DNA of 64,000 nt from Erigeron canadensis (taxonomy: Eukaryota; Streptophyta; Magnoliopsida; Asterales; Asteraceae). Below are positions 24,501 through 39,700 of this stretch, piece after piece; the first letter of the stretch is position 1; each line of letters begins with the position of its first letter. The notes under the pieces were generated by a model, which was not told the origin of the DNA, made no database searches, and saw only the letters and a program-made list of their open reading frames with translations. Where the stretch lies: assembly GCF_010389155.1 (NCBI RefSeq), contig NC_057762.1, positions 36,082,055 through 36,146,054 on the forward strand. The letters run 5' to 3'. A program made the translations under genes and the position numbers.

Positions 24501-27492
24501 TATGAGGCATCTCCTGTTCCCCCAACATTTAATGTAATTGGCAGTAAGTTAGCTTAACTAGAGGCTAGATATATAAATTTTCAACATACCAGACTTCACC
24601 AGCATGCCCATGTTCACGAAAATTTGTCATTTCATCTGCATATGCTGTATCCCAGTAACTTTGGAACCCCAACATTGACGTAATTGTTTCAGCATCAGGC
24701 TCTTCCTTGTCAGAACTATACATACACAACAAACACAAACATAAACATTTCTAGCACTAGTCATTAACAGCATAAATTTCCAAACACTTGGCAGCATAAG
24801 TTTCCTGTTTCCAAACACAAAAGGTCCAACGGATTCATATCGCGCATGACCATTCTAAGTGACACAATATTATCATCTAAACTAAACCACTAATACTTAT
24901 GTTTCAACAGTTACATCACACTCCTAACGTGATGAATACTTAACAATTTGAATATCATCTGTGAATCCAAATATCCAGTCATACATTAAATAGATTTTTT
25001 CTCCATAAAACCACAAAGGTGGTGGCCTAGTGGTAAAAGCTTAAACTCTAAGGGTGAAAATACCTGGTGGTCCCAAGTAAACTCGTAGGAGAAAGATATA
25101 ACCCCTTGTCGCCACGGAGTTTACTAGCGACGACTCCGGTCTACTCGTAAAACGGGTAATATACCTACGTTAACCAAAAAAAATCTCCATATAAACGGTC
25201 AAAAAGCTTCAATACACCTGATGGTAGTCGGGGGCCACCTTAATATCTGAAGAAGTGCACTAATATTACAAAAAATCGTTACCAAGTATCCACAAATAAA
25301 GGTTTCAAGCCCACTAATTCATATTCACATTGCGTAGAAAAATAAAAGAAAATTGTTACCGTTTATCATACACGTACATAGTTAATAGTGATATTTGTTC
25401 TACAGCCTACACATTATTAATAAAGTTTACATAAATAGTCTTTAAATTGTTTGTGTGTACACACAGAATCAAAACACTAATAGTAATATAAACTAAAAAT
25501 TTGTTATATTAGCCAATACTATGGCAGCCTATTAACTAATAACATCAATTCAATTAACTCTTAACCACACCGCGCGGCCGCACCTCTTTCTTTCTCTTAT
25601 TTCAAGGAATAGATGATGAATATGCAATTCAGACAATCGACCACGATATATCGCGAGAAGATTGTCATAAACACTTCCAAAAATTATGTGAAAATGTTAG
25701 AAATATAAAACGATCCAAAATAATGACCAATGAACTAGAAAGCAAGAGAATTCTTGATATAGAGTTTTACAATAGTCCTAATGAGAACATTAATTGATAA
25801 AAACAATATGATGAATGAAAACTTATATATTATTGGTCTAAAAGGGTTTAAATCTTTAGATTTTATTGTATCTTACACTAGAAAAATATAGATAAGAAGA
25901 AACCGGTTACTCATGAAGCGTTTTATAACGTCGTCAAAACGTTAAGTAAATTAGTTTCAGAGACCAAAAAAAAACCAATAAGATTGAAGAGGCGTTTTTC
26001 ATGGTTGTTTTGTTTATTAGCTAATCTAACATTTCAAAACTACTTTACCTATAGTTCTGACAGCATTATAAAAATCTTCGAAACTAACGGATGTCCTGTT
26101 TATACTTCAGATTTTTGTGTGTAAGATAAAATAAAACCAAAATTTAGAGCCTTTAAGTACATGACTACATGCTCTTGTGTATTTATTGTTTTACGTAGCT
26201 AACAATCTTCATGCTGAAACCAGATAATATAGAAGTATTCATTCCTCATCTTGTGGGCTTGTGGCAAACAATTGTAATTCTAGGATTCTCATGAAGACTA
26301 GTTAAAGTCTATATTAACAATTCCCTTACTTTTTAGTTCACCAATTATTGTTTTGGATCGTTTAACCATTTTAACATTTTCACATAACTTTTGAAAATGT
26401 TTATGGAAATCTTATTCAAAGATGGAAAAAAAAGGGTAAATGGGTGGGAACTCTCTGCTCCCATGTACCGTCTTGGTACCCAGAGCGCACACCACATATA
26501 ACTCATGCCTGGTGACTCGTCATTCTCACACATGGATCACAATATACAGTTTCTCCAAGTCAAACATGTTGTGGTCGATTGTCTGGATTGCATATTCATC
26601 ATCCATACCTTAAGAATTCAAAACAAAGTTCTAATTTACATTAATACTAGTGTTTATTCTGTGTGAAAAAACAACTTAAGTAACAATTACACGAACATAA
26701 AATTATATTACTACTAGTCATATGGTAAGGCCACCTTAAAGGCTAAAAGTATTTGTTGCACATATTGCAATTGCTTAGTCCATCTCCATCGATATTATCA
26801 GTTAACTGACTCCTTCAGCAAACTGTTCCAGCACTAAACTCATTTTGCCCATGCCATATCATCATCCATACAAATTATAAAACACGTATTAAATTTACAT
26901 ACACACATACTTAAAGGAAAAAATGAAGATGATCCCACAAACTTAATTTGCCTTCGATTTGCTTAGGAGCAAATTGGTAAGGCAAACTGAGAGTGCAATG
27001 GAAGCAAGTTTGTCGTAAGCAAATTGTGCATTGGAGATGGCCTTACATCCTGCCCTGAATCACACTTTAGTTTGTGCCGGTTGACATTACTAAGTAATGT
27101 ACAGTATTTTATGTAATCACGACGAGTGGAGCTTAGATTTAAGTTTGCTTAACATAATACACTATATAAAGTTCTAAGACTAAAATCTACACTAGTTTAC
27201 TTTAATTACAAAAAATTATAATATATAAACTAATTATAAAAAAACAAGTAAACATAAATCACCTATAATCAGAAGCTGCACGATGTGGAGCAGCAAGAGC
27301 TTCAGAGGCGTCAGCATGACGTTGGTCATCATCAAGTGTACTTCCGTAATCACTTTTTATAGACCACGAGTCAGCAGCTATTGACCGATTATCGTCATCG
27401 GAGATCAGATCGGCGGCGATGGTGGCAGCCACCGCCGGTCGGACCACCGGTGAGACATCGGCATCTTCCGGAGGTAATCGGTTTCCGGCCAT
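21582..27492 (-). CDS. EFM4/METTL10-type protein-lysine methyltransferase (AR401-like)
   Basis: Seven exons on the minus strand: 27492-27263, 24715-24590, 24422-24225, 23550-23454, 22247-22144, 21991-21940, 21803-21582; 342 aa. In this family the enzyme methylates a lysine of elongation factor 1A using S-adenosylmethionine (yeast Efm4, human METTL10/EEF1AKMT2). Residues 1-76 are a variable acidic leader. SYWDTAYADEMTNF and GEVWFG are family hallmarks, and motif I is LDVGTGNG (about 168-175). GFSDLTGTDYSEGAIELA, DKGTLDAIGLHPDG and VAPGGLVVVTSCNHTRDELV follow. The C-terminal half is close to Arabidopsis AR401 as I recall it, and length is similar. Intron 5 starts GC (AAAAG/GCAAGC), the only donor keeping VKRIMYW in frame. 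Intron 1 (2.5 kb) carries a SINE and a MITE. The start is the first ATG before the conserved reading. Confidence 0.93.
25012..25183 (+). mobile_element. SINE in intron 1 of the methyltransferase gene
   Basis: 172-bp element with a tRNA-like A box (TGGCCTAGTGG, 25023-25033), a degenerate B-box region (GGTGGTCCCAAG) and a 3' A tract (AACCAAAAAAAA). It is flanked by an imperfect target duplication, TCTCCATAAAAC on the left (25000-25011) and TCTCCATATAAAC on the right (25184-25196). Plus orientation, antisense to the host gene. Confidence 0.75.
26778..27042. mobile_element. PIF/Harbinger-like (Tourist) MITE in intron 1
   Basis: 265-bp segment flanked by TTA on both sides (26775-26777 and 27043-27045). 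The ends are imperfect inverted repeats, GTCCATCTCCATCG versus the reverse complement of TTGGAGATGGCC. TTA duplication and GGxCATCTCCAA-type termini are typical of Tourist elements. Confidence 0.6.
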
Positions 27493-27767
27493 ACTTTTGT
27501 TAAGTGATTTACAAATTTTGAAAAAATGTAAGTATATGTATAGAGAGAGAAAGTTGGAAACCCTAGAGAGAGAGAGAGAGAAAAGTATGGAAAGAGATTT
27601 GAAAGAGAGAGACTGAAGCTGACGATGAGATGAAAGTGAAGGACATACAGGAAGATACGCTTTTCTATCCACGTAGGATATATATAAAGTTTTATGTTTT
27701 AACCCTTTAATTTTTGTAAAAATACAATTATATCTCACATACATACTTTACTTTGGTATTTTAAGAG

Positions 27768-28241
27768 TAGGGATGGAAAAAAAAAAAACCGAACCGACGA
27801 GAAAACCCAATACCCAACGACAATACCCGATACCCGAACCCATTCGGGGCAGAGAGTGGGGCATGTCCACCCCGACCCGGCCCGATATCAATAACTATAT
27901 ATATATTTATAAGTGTATTAGTTTTGAATTTATATTTAACCTTTGTAATTATAATGTTTCATCCGTTTTAAAAAAATTATAATGTTTCACACTTATATCA
28001 ACTAATTTGTATCTCCATTGCAGACTTGCATATCAATTTCTCAAAACATCAAAAGCATGTAGTATCATTTCTCAAATTAAACAAGATTTTGGTAATTATT
28101 ATTGAAAAATAATTATTTTTATCGGGTCGGGTTTCGCATTTCGGGTTTTGGGACATTATTTTATCCCCGATGGGTATCGGTTCGGGTTCGGGTTTGACAC
28201 TACCCGCCCCGAACCCGACCTGAACCAGACCCATTGCCATT
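27768..28241. mobile_element. hAT-like non-autonomous element
   Basis: Begins TAGGGATGGAAAA and ends ATTGCCATTCCTA, near inverted repeats of the common plant TAGGGATGGCAAT type. Sub-terminal regions are rich in CCCGACCCG / CGGGTCGGG in opposite orientations. No 8-bp target duplication is evident. Confidence 0.5.
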
Positions 28242-29204
28242 CCTAATCATCCGAAGTAACACGACTCGAGTTGTTGTTGCTAGTCTCGAAAAAAAACATG
28301 GTACTGATCTACCACTAAACATGGTATGTCATATTAACATCACATATTTTTCAATTGCGTTGATATATATGTAGTATTTTTATATTTTATCATTCATTAT
28401 TATTTTGAAGTTAAATATCATCAATGATTAATTTACGCGTGGAAAGAAAGAAGCAAAGTTAACATTGTGATGTCATATCCCCGGCCAACAAATACATTCT
28501 GACATAGAATATCATGAGGTTGACACAAAACCATACCAACACCTAGTCATTAGACGTCGGAAAAAAGCTAATTATCACACTCCTTTCTCCATTTGAGTCA
28601 AATGATTTTTTAGTCTTTCTAGTTTGACAAGGATTACTAGCCCCCATGTTGTTAGAAGGTTTATTACCCCGCATGTTGTGATAGTTTAACAAGGACTATA
28701 GTTTAACATGGATTTTTAGTCTTTACTTTTTTTTATTATTATTATTTACGACAGCTGAAGCCGTCAAATACAAATATTTATGACACAGACGGAAATTTGC
28801 GATAATAAATCGAACCTGTTGATTCAAATAATACCAGAAATAATTTTTCAAATTATCATTAATTCAGATTGAATACCGGTAATCTGGGATTCACACGCTA
28901 AACACACACAGTGAATAGGGGAAAAATGATTTCTTGTATTTCATAAAACTGATCATTTCTTTGGGTTCTATTACATATAAATAGATAAGAGAATTTCGAA
29001 TGGGCCCTTAAATGTTTAAGTGGGCCAAGAGTTATAAGCAAAACAAAAGTCCAAAAAAACATTTAAAAAAAATGCCCAAAAGTCATAGAAAAAAGGTCAT
29101 TTTGAGTGGTCATACACCCAAAACGGAACCCTGTAGCTCAAGTTATGCCCATTTTAATGAGTCGCCCTTTGAAGCCATGTCTTGGCTTCCAAATACACCA
29201 TGGT

Positions 29205-30329
29205 GGTATTGATCAATGTCGTTGGACCGATCAAAAATAAAACTAATTACCACTAATTAGTTAGGGTAAGTCGAGTATCGTATCCACAGGGAATCAAGGA
29301 AAAGTGTTAAACAATTTTACAAAGTTAATTAAACTAGACATAAACTTAAAATCGATTAATTGATTGATTTGTTTGATTAAAACTAAAGTTGAGCATAAAC
29401 TTAACAAAATACTTCAATTAACAAAGTAGACCATTCTCATGCTCCTAATTATGCTTTCAAATATGTAACCTAACTTATATTCGTTGGAAATCACATAGAC
29501 ATGATTTGTTATAATGTTTGGAATGAATGAACTTAAGAACTAAAGTAATCGAGTGTGATGATTCACGATAATGAAAAACCGAGGAATTGACACAACTAGA
29601 TTTTCAATTCATTAAAATAGAATTACAAGTTCATGAGAGATTCTTTCAATAATCCATGATTAACAATAATTTGGAACCAAAAGATGGATGAATTTAATTC
29701 AAAGTCATAAACATGTAATCATTCATTCAAATCCAAACAACATTAAATGCAAAACACAATTAAGAATTAAACATCTAATCCAACATGAATATGAGAAAGG
29801 TTGAACATAAAAGTCTTACATAATTGTTCACATGAGAATGATCAATAGAAACCCTAGCCTATAATCTTCATAATTGATTCTTCAATTAAGACTTTGATCT
29901 CCATGAAAATATGAATTGATGATGAAATTGGGGTGTTGTGTGTGTTAGGAAACTGCCCAGGGATGAGAAAATATGAAGTGGTAACTTCCAAATTCGTGTA
30001 TGAAGGTTATATAAACTGAAAATTAATAAAACCCTTTAAATTCAGAATTTTGATGCAGCTATGGCCGTACCAGATGGTCACCAGGGCGTCCCAGACTGCC
30101 CTCCAGAAATGGCAGTTTTCCAGATTTTTGCCTTGACACTTCTTGACTTGATTCTTGACTTGATTCTTGACTTTGCTTGACTTCTTAATGATCCATTTAA
30201 CTTCAATTTGTCACCAAAGACCTGAAACACTTAAACAAACATAAAAACGCCCTAATCGTCTATTAACATTCACAAAACATGTTCGTTTTCATACTTTAAG
30301 ATTAGACGAATTAAGCGTTTATCAGGTAT
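29205..30329. mobile_element. LTR element, 1115 bp, with GGTAT target duplication
   Basis: The element (29210-30324) starts TGATCAATGTCG and ends GCGTTTATCA. GGTAT occurs directly before (29205-29209) and directly after (30325-30329), a perfect 5-bp target duplication as made by retroviral-type integrase. There is no internal gag-pol frame, so this is a solo LTR or an LTR-like non-autonomous element. It carries GTCGAGTATCGTATCCACAG, a sequence I associate with dispersed plant retroelements. Confidence 0.8.
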
Positions 30330-31253
30330 GCTCATCTATACTTGGCCCGCATCAATTTATAAAAAAGTTTGATTTTGAATTTCGAAATAAGTCAAATAGA
30401 TGCACATGATTTCCCTTTGTACAGTTGTTGGACTAATTGAATTTAACAATCGCATAGCTTATGAATCATCTTCTTCAAAGTTAGCAAACCGATAATACAA
30501 ACGCTAAATTTACATGTTGGTTTTGACATAATATTTCTACAATAATGTATGATGGAGTTTAAATTCAACAACCATGTGCTCAAATCCACGCCTCTAAGAT
30601 AGTCGACATATATCCAGTCTTTTTCGTATTGATCTTTGTTTTATCCAAACAACTCAGTTTGATCGCCAATTAAGGGCCTATATAATCCGCCATAAGAGTT
30701 AAACTGGTTGAACAACGACATTCAAATCCTTGCTACTTCATTCCTAATCCAGCCTAACACATTATAAGTCCACGTTTTGTACTAATGATGTAGTTCTATT
30801 CTTTTACGAGTATTTTAGAAAGGAAATTAAGACCTGAATTCATGACCTCTTGGTTGACGGGTGACCTTGAATTTGAATATTAAAGCCTTCGGTTGCTGTA
30901 ATTCTAATAAAGACCAACTTACAATAGAAGAAGTGACCCATCAAACTTATAACTTTTCTTTTTACTTTTTGAATTTCATGTATTTGATTTCGGAATGAGA
31001 TTAGGATGGCACCCAAGTTCACATATATTTATATAAAAGTAAAAACCATGAAGTTTTGCATATTTTTATAACATAATTTTGCCTCAACTTTCCACAAGGC
31101 CACAATTATAAGAAAATGCAACGTAACCGAGTGCCAATTCCAAATAACAATCACATAATGTCTCATATATACAAAACCAATATTGGTATATCATCACACT
31201 GTAATCACTCTTGCCTTATTTGTAGCCATGGGGTTTTCAATGACGTACTCTGC

Positions 31254-34230
31254 TCAACAAACACAAGAAGGTCTTCCTAGACATGAGTATACTTCTTCTA
31301 GCGTGTCGATGATGCCACTGAAGTCGGGCCGAGATGCAATATCCCTTGTACACTTGTTTATTAACCTACATACAATGACCTTTCATTATAAAAAAGCTTA
31401 AGCATTCACAAAATACCAAAAAAGTTGCAATAAATTAGGCATATTGTTTGAACTAGTGGTGGCAAAATGGGTGGGCTATGAATTGCTCAAATATATGTCT
31501 TTGCATATGGTGAAATGGGTCAGCTTGGACTGACCCAAAGCATTTTGTTCTTTTTTTTTTTTTTTTTTTGGAAGGCAATGATGTTACACATTTACAATTT
31601 GTACTTTTTATAAAGTAATTAATGTGGCAGATGAGATTGCAAATTTTGTACAAAGTCAACAATTATCCAACTATTTTATACAATGATTTAAAGGGTTTTA
31701 TAAAGTAATGATACACTTTTTTCTGAGGATAAGACCCGCGATCTGAAAAGATCATCAAGAAAAGCAAGACACATGTAAAACCACAACTGAAATTCATGGA
31801 TGACCCAAGGATGGCACACAAACTGAATATATATAACACATATAACGGTTGTTTATTCCAAATCTACGCAGAGTTTCATCTCACCTGACATAGCATAGCT
31901 TTACGTGTCTTTGAATAATATAGAAGTATTACATCTTTGAGAAAATACACACCATTTAAAAGATGCAAACTAGGGAAGTGATATCCCCACAACAAACTAT
32001 AAGTAGGCGACCAGTATACCAACTTTTTTAGTTGCCCACCATTAAACTTGTTTAACATTATAGTACGGGACAACAACCTAAACCATGTTTGATGGTGTAC
32101 ATCTTATGCACTGATCTTCACCCAAAATATAAAAATGGGAAATGTAACAATAGGGACTTACTGTTGAATTCTTGGTGGACATCTACTACTGAATTTTAGT
32201 TCAAAATCAACAGATGTGATATGTATCATGTCTTTGATGTACTTTGTTTCTACCATCTGCAATAAAAAGGATTATAGACCATGTACAATATTAAAGAAAA
32301 CATCTGCAGATTTACATGTACAAAGAAGCCACTCTTACCTGATAAAATATGAGTCCAAATGATTGAATATCTCTTCCTTTATTGATTAGATTTCTGCCCG
32401 AGTTATGACCTAATCATATGAACACCAACTCATTGGACAAACGAACACAACGTACATGATAGTTTTTATATATATAAAAAAATCAAGTTCGTAAGCCATA
32501 CAGTCTTGATTTGGGTCAAGCTCATACAACATTTGGACCCAATATTCGCCTATCTTCAAATGCCCACCTTCATCTTGTAACAAGTTTCTGGGGAAAAAAA
32601 ATATGCAAATGCAGTTTTAGATCGTATTTCTACAGATATGCAACTTTCATATATTTAAAGCTACATGTTGCATAAGCTTACTTTGGATCCAAATGATTGT
32701 GAATTATCGGGCAGGGCTTGTGATGATGCAGGTAATTCATCCCCCTGTCATTATATGTACTGTTATTGCATCACATAATTTCTTGTTTATAGTAAGAATT
32801 ATGACACTAGAATAAACGTTACGTATGTGATAGAAAGCAAGAAATAAACATGTCATTGAAAATTTCAACCATTCACTATATTCTTCACCATCGGTCCATT
32901 TCATAATAATTCAATCGGTTCTAAAGAATAAATTGTTCTTTAAGACAAGCATTGAGGTCAGAATCATGGTACCTAGCAATATCAAGTGCAAAACGCAGAA
33001 CAAGTGGTAGATCGAGTACAATCTTGTTAGACAAAATGTCATCCAAGCTTCCCTAACAACGAAGATGAACATAATATAGAGATCAGTGGATGAATTGTTG
33101 GCTTTTGAGTAGCAAAGAGATACTGTACATATCATAAATATAAGGACTAAGTCTACATAACTATGGTTGCTTACTCTTGACAAATGTTCTGTTATTAGTA
33201 TCATTTGTCCATCATGGATAATAGAACCAAGAAACTGCAAAATATTTGGATGACGAAGTTCCCTTAACTGTGAGTGGTCATTAGCTGACAAAACCCTACG
33301 TATAGAAAGAAGAAACATGTTAGTAGTTTTTGAGGATTACTTCTACAAGCATAGTAATTACACCAACAGAATTTATGTACGAACATTTTCACTGGGGAGT
33401 CTATCTGCCGTGGGATTATTGTTTTGACAACCCATGTTCCCCGCCACTTAACCATGCGCGAATCGCCCATCACACCCTGAAAAAAGACACGACGTGCAAC
33501 AGAAATTTCTTAAGATTGATTAACATAGCAAGACTGATATAAGATTATGTGAAAGAACTTTTTTTTTTTAAAATGGTGATAACAACCAAATACTCATGCT
33601 TAATTAAACCTGTCTAATTTTTTCTGTATGCTCCAAATGTATTTCTGAAATTTCAATATTCACTTCCTTTATATCTTCGTCTGGACGAACTGTCTGGACC
33701 ATAAGAAATGTAATGTTTACAATATATTGATAGGTTTAAAATGCTAAACTAAACCAACAAAACTACCATTGGGCTGTTCAATATAGAATCCTTTCCTCCA
33801 TTCACTTCAAGAATCCTGCATATGTCTCGATGCCCATATAGTCTTGCATCGGTCAAAGGCTATAGTTTAAAATTAAAAAAAAATTAAAAATTACATCAAG
33901 TTAGAGTAGTAATAGTCTTGTCGTTCAACAAAACTCACAACAAATGCTAATCCTTACAGTTCGATGCCATCTATCATCTAGATTAACATCAGCCTTATAG
34001 TGCAAAAGAAGCTCAACAATCGAAGCATGGCCTTCACTAGCAGCAAGATGAAGAGCGGTCCTGTCATCATAATCCTGCACATTAGGCGATATCCCTTCCC
34101 TCAACATCAGATTAAGCCCAACCCTGTCACCTCTAGAAGCAAAACTCAAAAAATTGCCAATCCTTTGCATATCAAAATCATCTGTGCAATCTTTTCCGCT
34201 TGACTGATATGTCATGCTTTTATGCAACAT
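31254..34230 (-). CDS. Ankyrin-repeat ILK/Raf-like protein, predicted pseudokinase
   Basis: Eleven exons, minus strand: 34230-33958, 33859-33767, 33693-33610, 33476-33385, 33295-33175, 33052-32973, 32744-32682, 32587-32502, 32409-32339, 32256-32162, 31365-31254; 389 aa, all joints in frame. N-terminal ankyrin repeats: SPNVQDYDDRTALHLAASEG, HASIVELLLHYKADVNLDDR, and TPLTDARLYGHRDICRILE (about residues 48-115). A Raf/ILK-like kinase fold follows, with KWRGTWVVKTI (beta-3 lysine kept), LRELRHPNILQFLGSI, ALDIARGMNYLH, DIQSFGLIFYQM and the C-terminal RPDFSGIIDTLEEV. The catalytic loop reads HNHLDPKN instead of HRDLKPxN, and the DFG site reads GEY. The activation segment is very short with no APE. 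Such proteins act as scaffolds or weak kinases in plant ILK signalling. The N-terminus could be longer if an upstream exon was missed. Confidence 0.88.
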
Positions 34231-35324
34231 CCTATATAAAAAAGAACTCTTATGTCGACAGTTTATCAAACAGTATTACTAGACCTGCCATTATGTGGAT
34301 AATTGTATGTTGGCAGGAAGCAAAAAGGGCGGTTAACTCTAAGGAATGGCTTTGTGATTAACGACTACTTGCTTTTGTCCATATTGTGTGGCTTAAGAGT
34401 CCAGCAAAATGGACTGATAAAAACAATAAAAACAGGTAAAAGTTAACTGTGGGTTCAAAATGGTTTGTTAACTTGTTAGCATTGTTTGTATAACTTCTTT
34501 TGATTTATAAAGTAGTACTACAGTGATTACTATATCATAAAATGTTAATAACTTTGTTAACTAAAACGAGTTAAAAGATGGCATCGCTGTATGCATTTAA
34601 ACATAGCATTTAGGTTGCTTTTAATCTGTTTCCTTTGTTTAGTCTGTTATCAAGAAAATATTGCCGGATTGAGATGTTCTTTTAGATGGTTTGAAATGGC
34701 TATATCTTTATCTTATAAAGGTGTACATGTAAAACTTCAAACTGTTAATTTGTACACTACTGTTGACATGTATACTTGTATAGTACATCCTCCTCCCCTG
34801 CTTTGTCCCGTTTATTGAATTCAAGCATGTAAAGAAGATTCACCAAAAAGTATGGATGTGGGTGTTTAATACAGTTTATAATTTTGTTTGCATCAGTAAC
34901 ATTATGGTTAGCAATCTATTATCTATAGCCCAATACATACAAATGTGAACGAAGCATTATGCGATCAATTAAAACATGGGACTTCAGAGATTTATGAAAT
35001 TTCCTACACTCAGAGTTTAATTTATGAGATATGATCATTGTGTTTATACCAAATGGAAGTCTGAGATTCAACGACATATGTGTGTATTGTAGAATGAAGA
35101 GATTTTAAACCCACAAGCACACATAATTAAGCTAAATTTATTTCTAATGGTCCAAAATCGGAATACATAAGTTACTCGCCTTAAAATGCACCTCCCGGGA
35201 CAAAAATGGGCAGCTAGCCACCAGGAAATATCCAAACCGAAAAAAGAGCTCAAGAGTCAAGGCATGTGGTCGTGATGCCCTTTTGAATAAGTGTATCATA
35301 AATAAAACAACAAGATGATAAGAA
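34231..35324. other. Intergenic between ILK-like gene and ATP2
   Basis: Holds the probable 5' UTR and promoter of the ILK-like gene at the left and the 3' UTR of the ATP synthase gene at the right. The frame at 34591-34818 is hydrophobic but has no homology I recognise. Nothing else supported. Confidence 0.6.
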
Positions 35325-38397
<3,073 letters not shown>

Positions 38398-39700
38398 ATC
38401 AAACCGGAAAAAAATGTGTGTGTGAAGATAATGTGTGTGAGTGTGTGTTTGTTTTTATGGATTTAAATCATTTAAATTGAAAATGTGGATCTGGGATTTG
38501 TAAAGGAGAATGAAATATTGAGAGGTTTGTTTTGAGTTTAGCTTTTCCGATGGACACGTTCCTCAAACAAAGTTTTGGCCTAAAAATACGCAACAATGCA
38601 CACGTTCCTCAAACATCAATAAAAAAAGTTTTGGCCTAAAAATATCATAACAAACTTATACTTTACAGAAAGAACTTTTTACTTACTTTTCTGATGGACA
38701 CGTAAGCTGACGGATTCAAACAATGGTTAGGTGCCACGTGGAGTTTGAATACGGTTTTTATGGCGGGTTTTCGAACTGAAATGATTTTGGTTCTTTCTGT
38801 AAGTATAAGTTTGTTTGATATTTTTAGGCCAAAACTTTTTTTATTGATGTTTGAGGAACGTGCATTGTTGCGTACTTGCGTGAACCCTCCTTCCAATCTT
38901 AAAAGGCAGTCGATTCAACTATTGGAGTAAATCTAAATAGTTTACACTTTAATAGTAATAAAAACGATGACTAAAATTTTATGCCAAATTTATATATTTG
39001 ATTTTTTGAGTTTCTTTTATTTTAGTTTAAACTGTAAATATTTTTATTTATGTTATATATTAATTAATATAAAATATATAATGAAATAAATTTTGAATAT
39101 ACTTTTTTATAAGTATATTTATGTCAAAATTAAAATAAAAAGATTTGGCAAGTCAAACTAGGACTCTTAAAATATGACAGATTAAGGATATTTTTGAATG
39201 GTGTGGATCATTTTGCTCACAAGAGGAGATGTAACTCACGTTGTCTTAATCGGGTTTTCTATAAAAAACTCACTCACCCTAAATCCTTGTAGGAGGAAAT
39301 TAAAACTCTCAATTAAATTGTTGTCTGCTTAAAGGCACAACATTTAATTGAAAAACCCAAGACTCCAACCCGAGTTTCACTGAGAAACTTGTGTGAATAT
39401 CTTGTACCATTGAGTTATTTGCTCTTTGTTGACGGATGAAGTATTTGATTTGAAGAAAATAAATGCTAAGTCATTTACGAAAACTCAAATTTTATCAAAT
39501 CATCATTGTAATCTGTAAGTTAAGTTATTCCATATGTATTTAATTAGATTTTACCGATTTAATAAGGTGTTAGATCTCATACATTTTTTTCATGAATTTT
39601 AATATAAAATTTGACTTTTTAGACTACGCTCTTAAATTATTAGAAGAATACCTACGTGATGGACATATTTTAACTAAATCGAGTTGGATGTTAAGTAAAA
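38398..39700. other. ATP2 upstream region and intergenic DNA
   Basis: The first ~60 bases are TG-rich and probably 5' UTR of ATP2. A long inverted repeat lies at 38587-38874. The rest is AT-rich; the frame at 38663-38930 is within the inverted repeat and is not a gene. Confidence 0.6.
38587..38874. repeat. Fold-back inverted repeat, arms ~87 bp
   Basis: Left arm 38587-38675 and right arm 38790-38874 are near-perfect reverse complements (TACGCAACAATGCAC ... TACAGAAAGAAC versus GTTCTTTCTGTA ... GTGCATTGTTGCGTA) with only a few small differences. The loop is ~114 bp. A partial extra copy of the left arm (GTTCCTCAAACAAAGTTTTG) precedes it at ~38560. About 190 bp upstream of the ATP2 start codon. 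Confidence 0.85.

Larger units (their letters stand above)
27493..31253. other. Intergenic: repeats between methyltransferase and ILK-like gene
   Basis: The first ~100 bases hold a GA-rich (CT-rich on the minus strand) leader of the methyltransferase with a telobox-like CCCTA. Then come a GC-rich element with hAT-like ends (27768-28241), an LTR-like context (28900-29204) and an LTR with target duplication (29210-30324). The rest is unremarkable AT-rich DNA. No intact gene. Confidence 0.6.

Noticed and set aside
27259..27744. Longer N-terminus of the methyltransferase starting at 27744
   Set aside because: The extra 84 codons are low-complexity Ser/Leu from the GA/CT-rich leader; the ATG at 27492 begins the plausible protein.
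31183..31401. 72-codon plus-strand frame
   Set aside because: Antisense to the last exon of the ILK-like gene.
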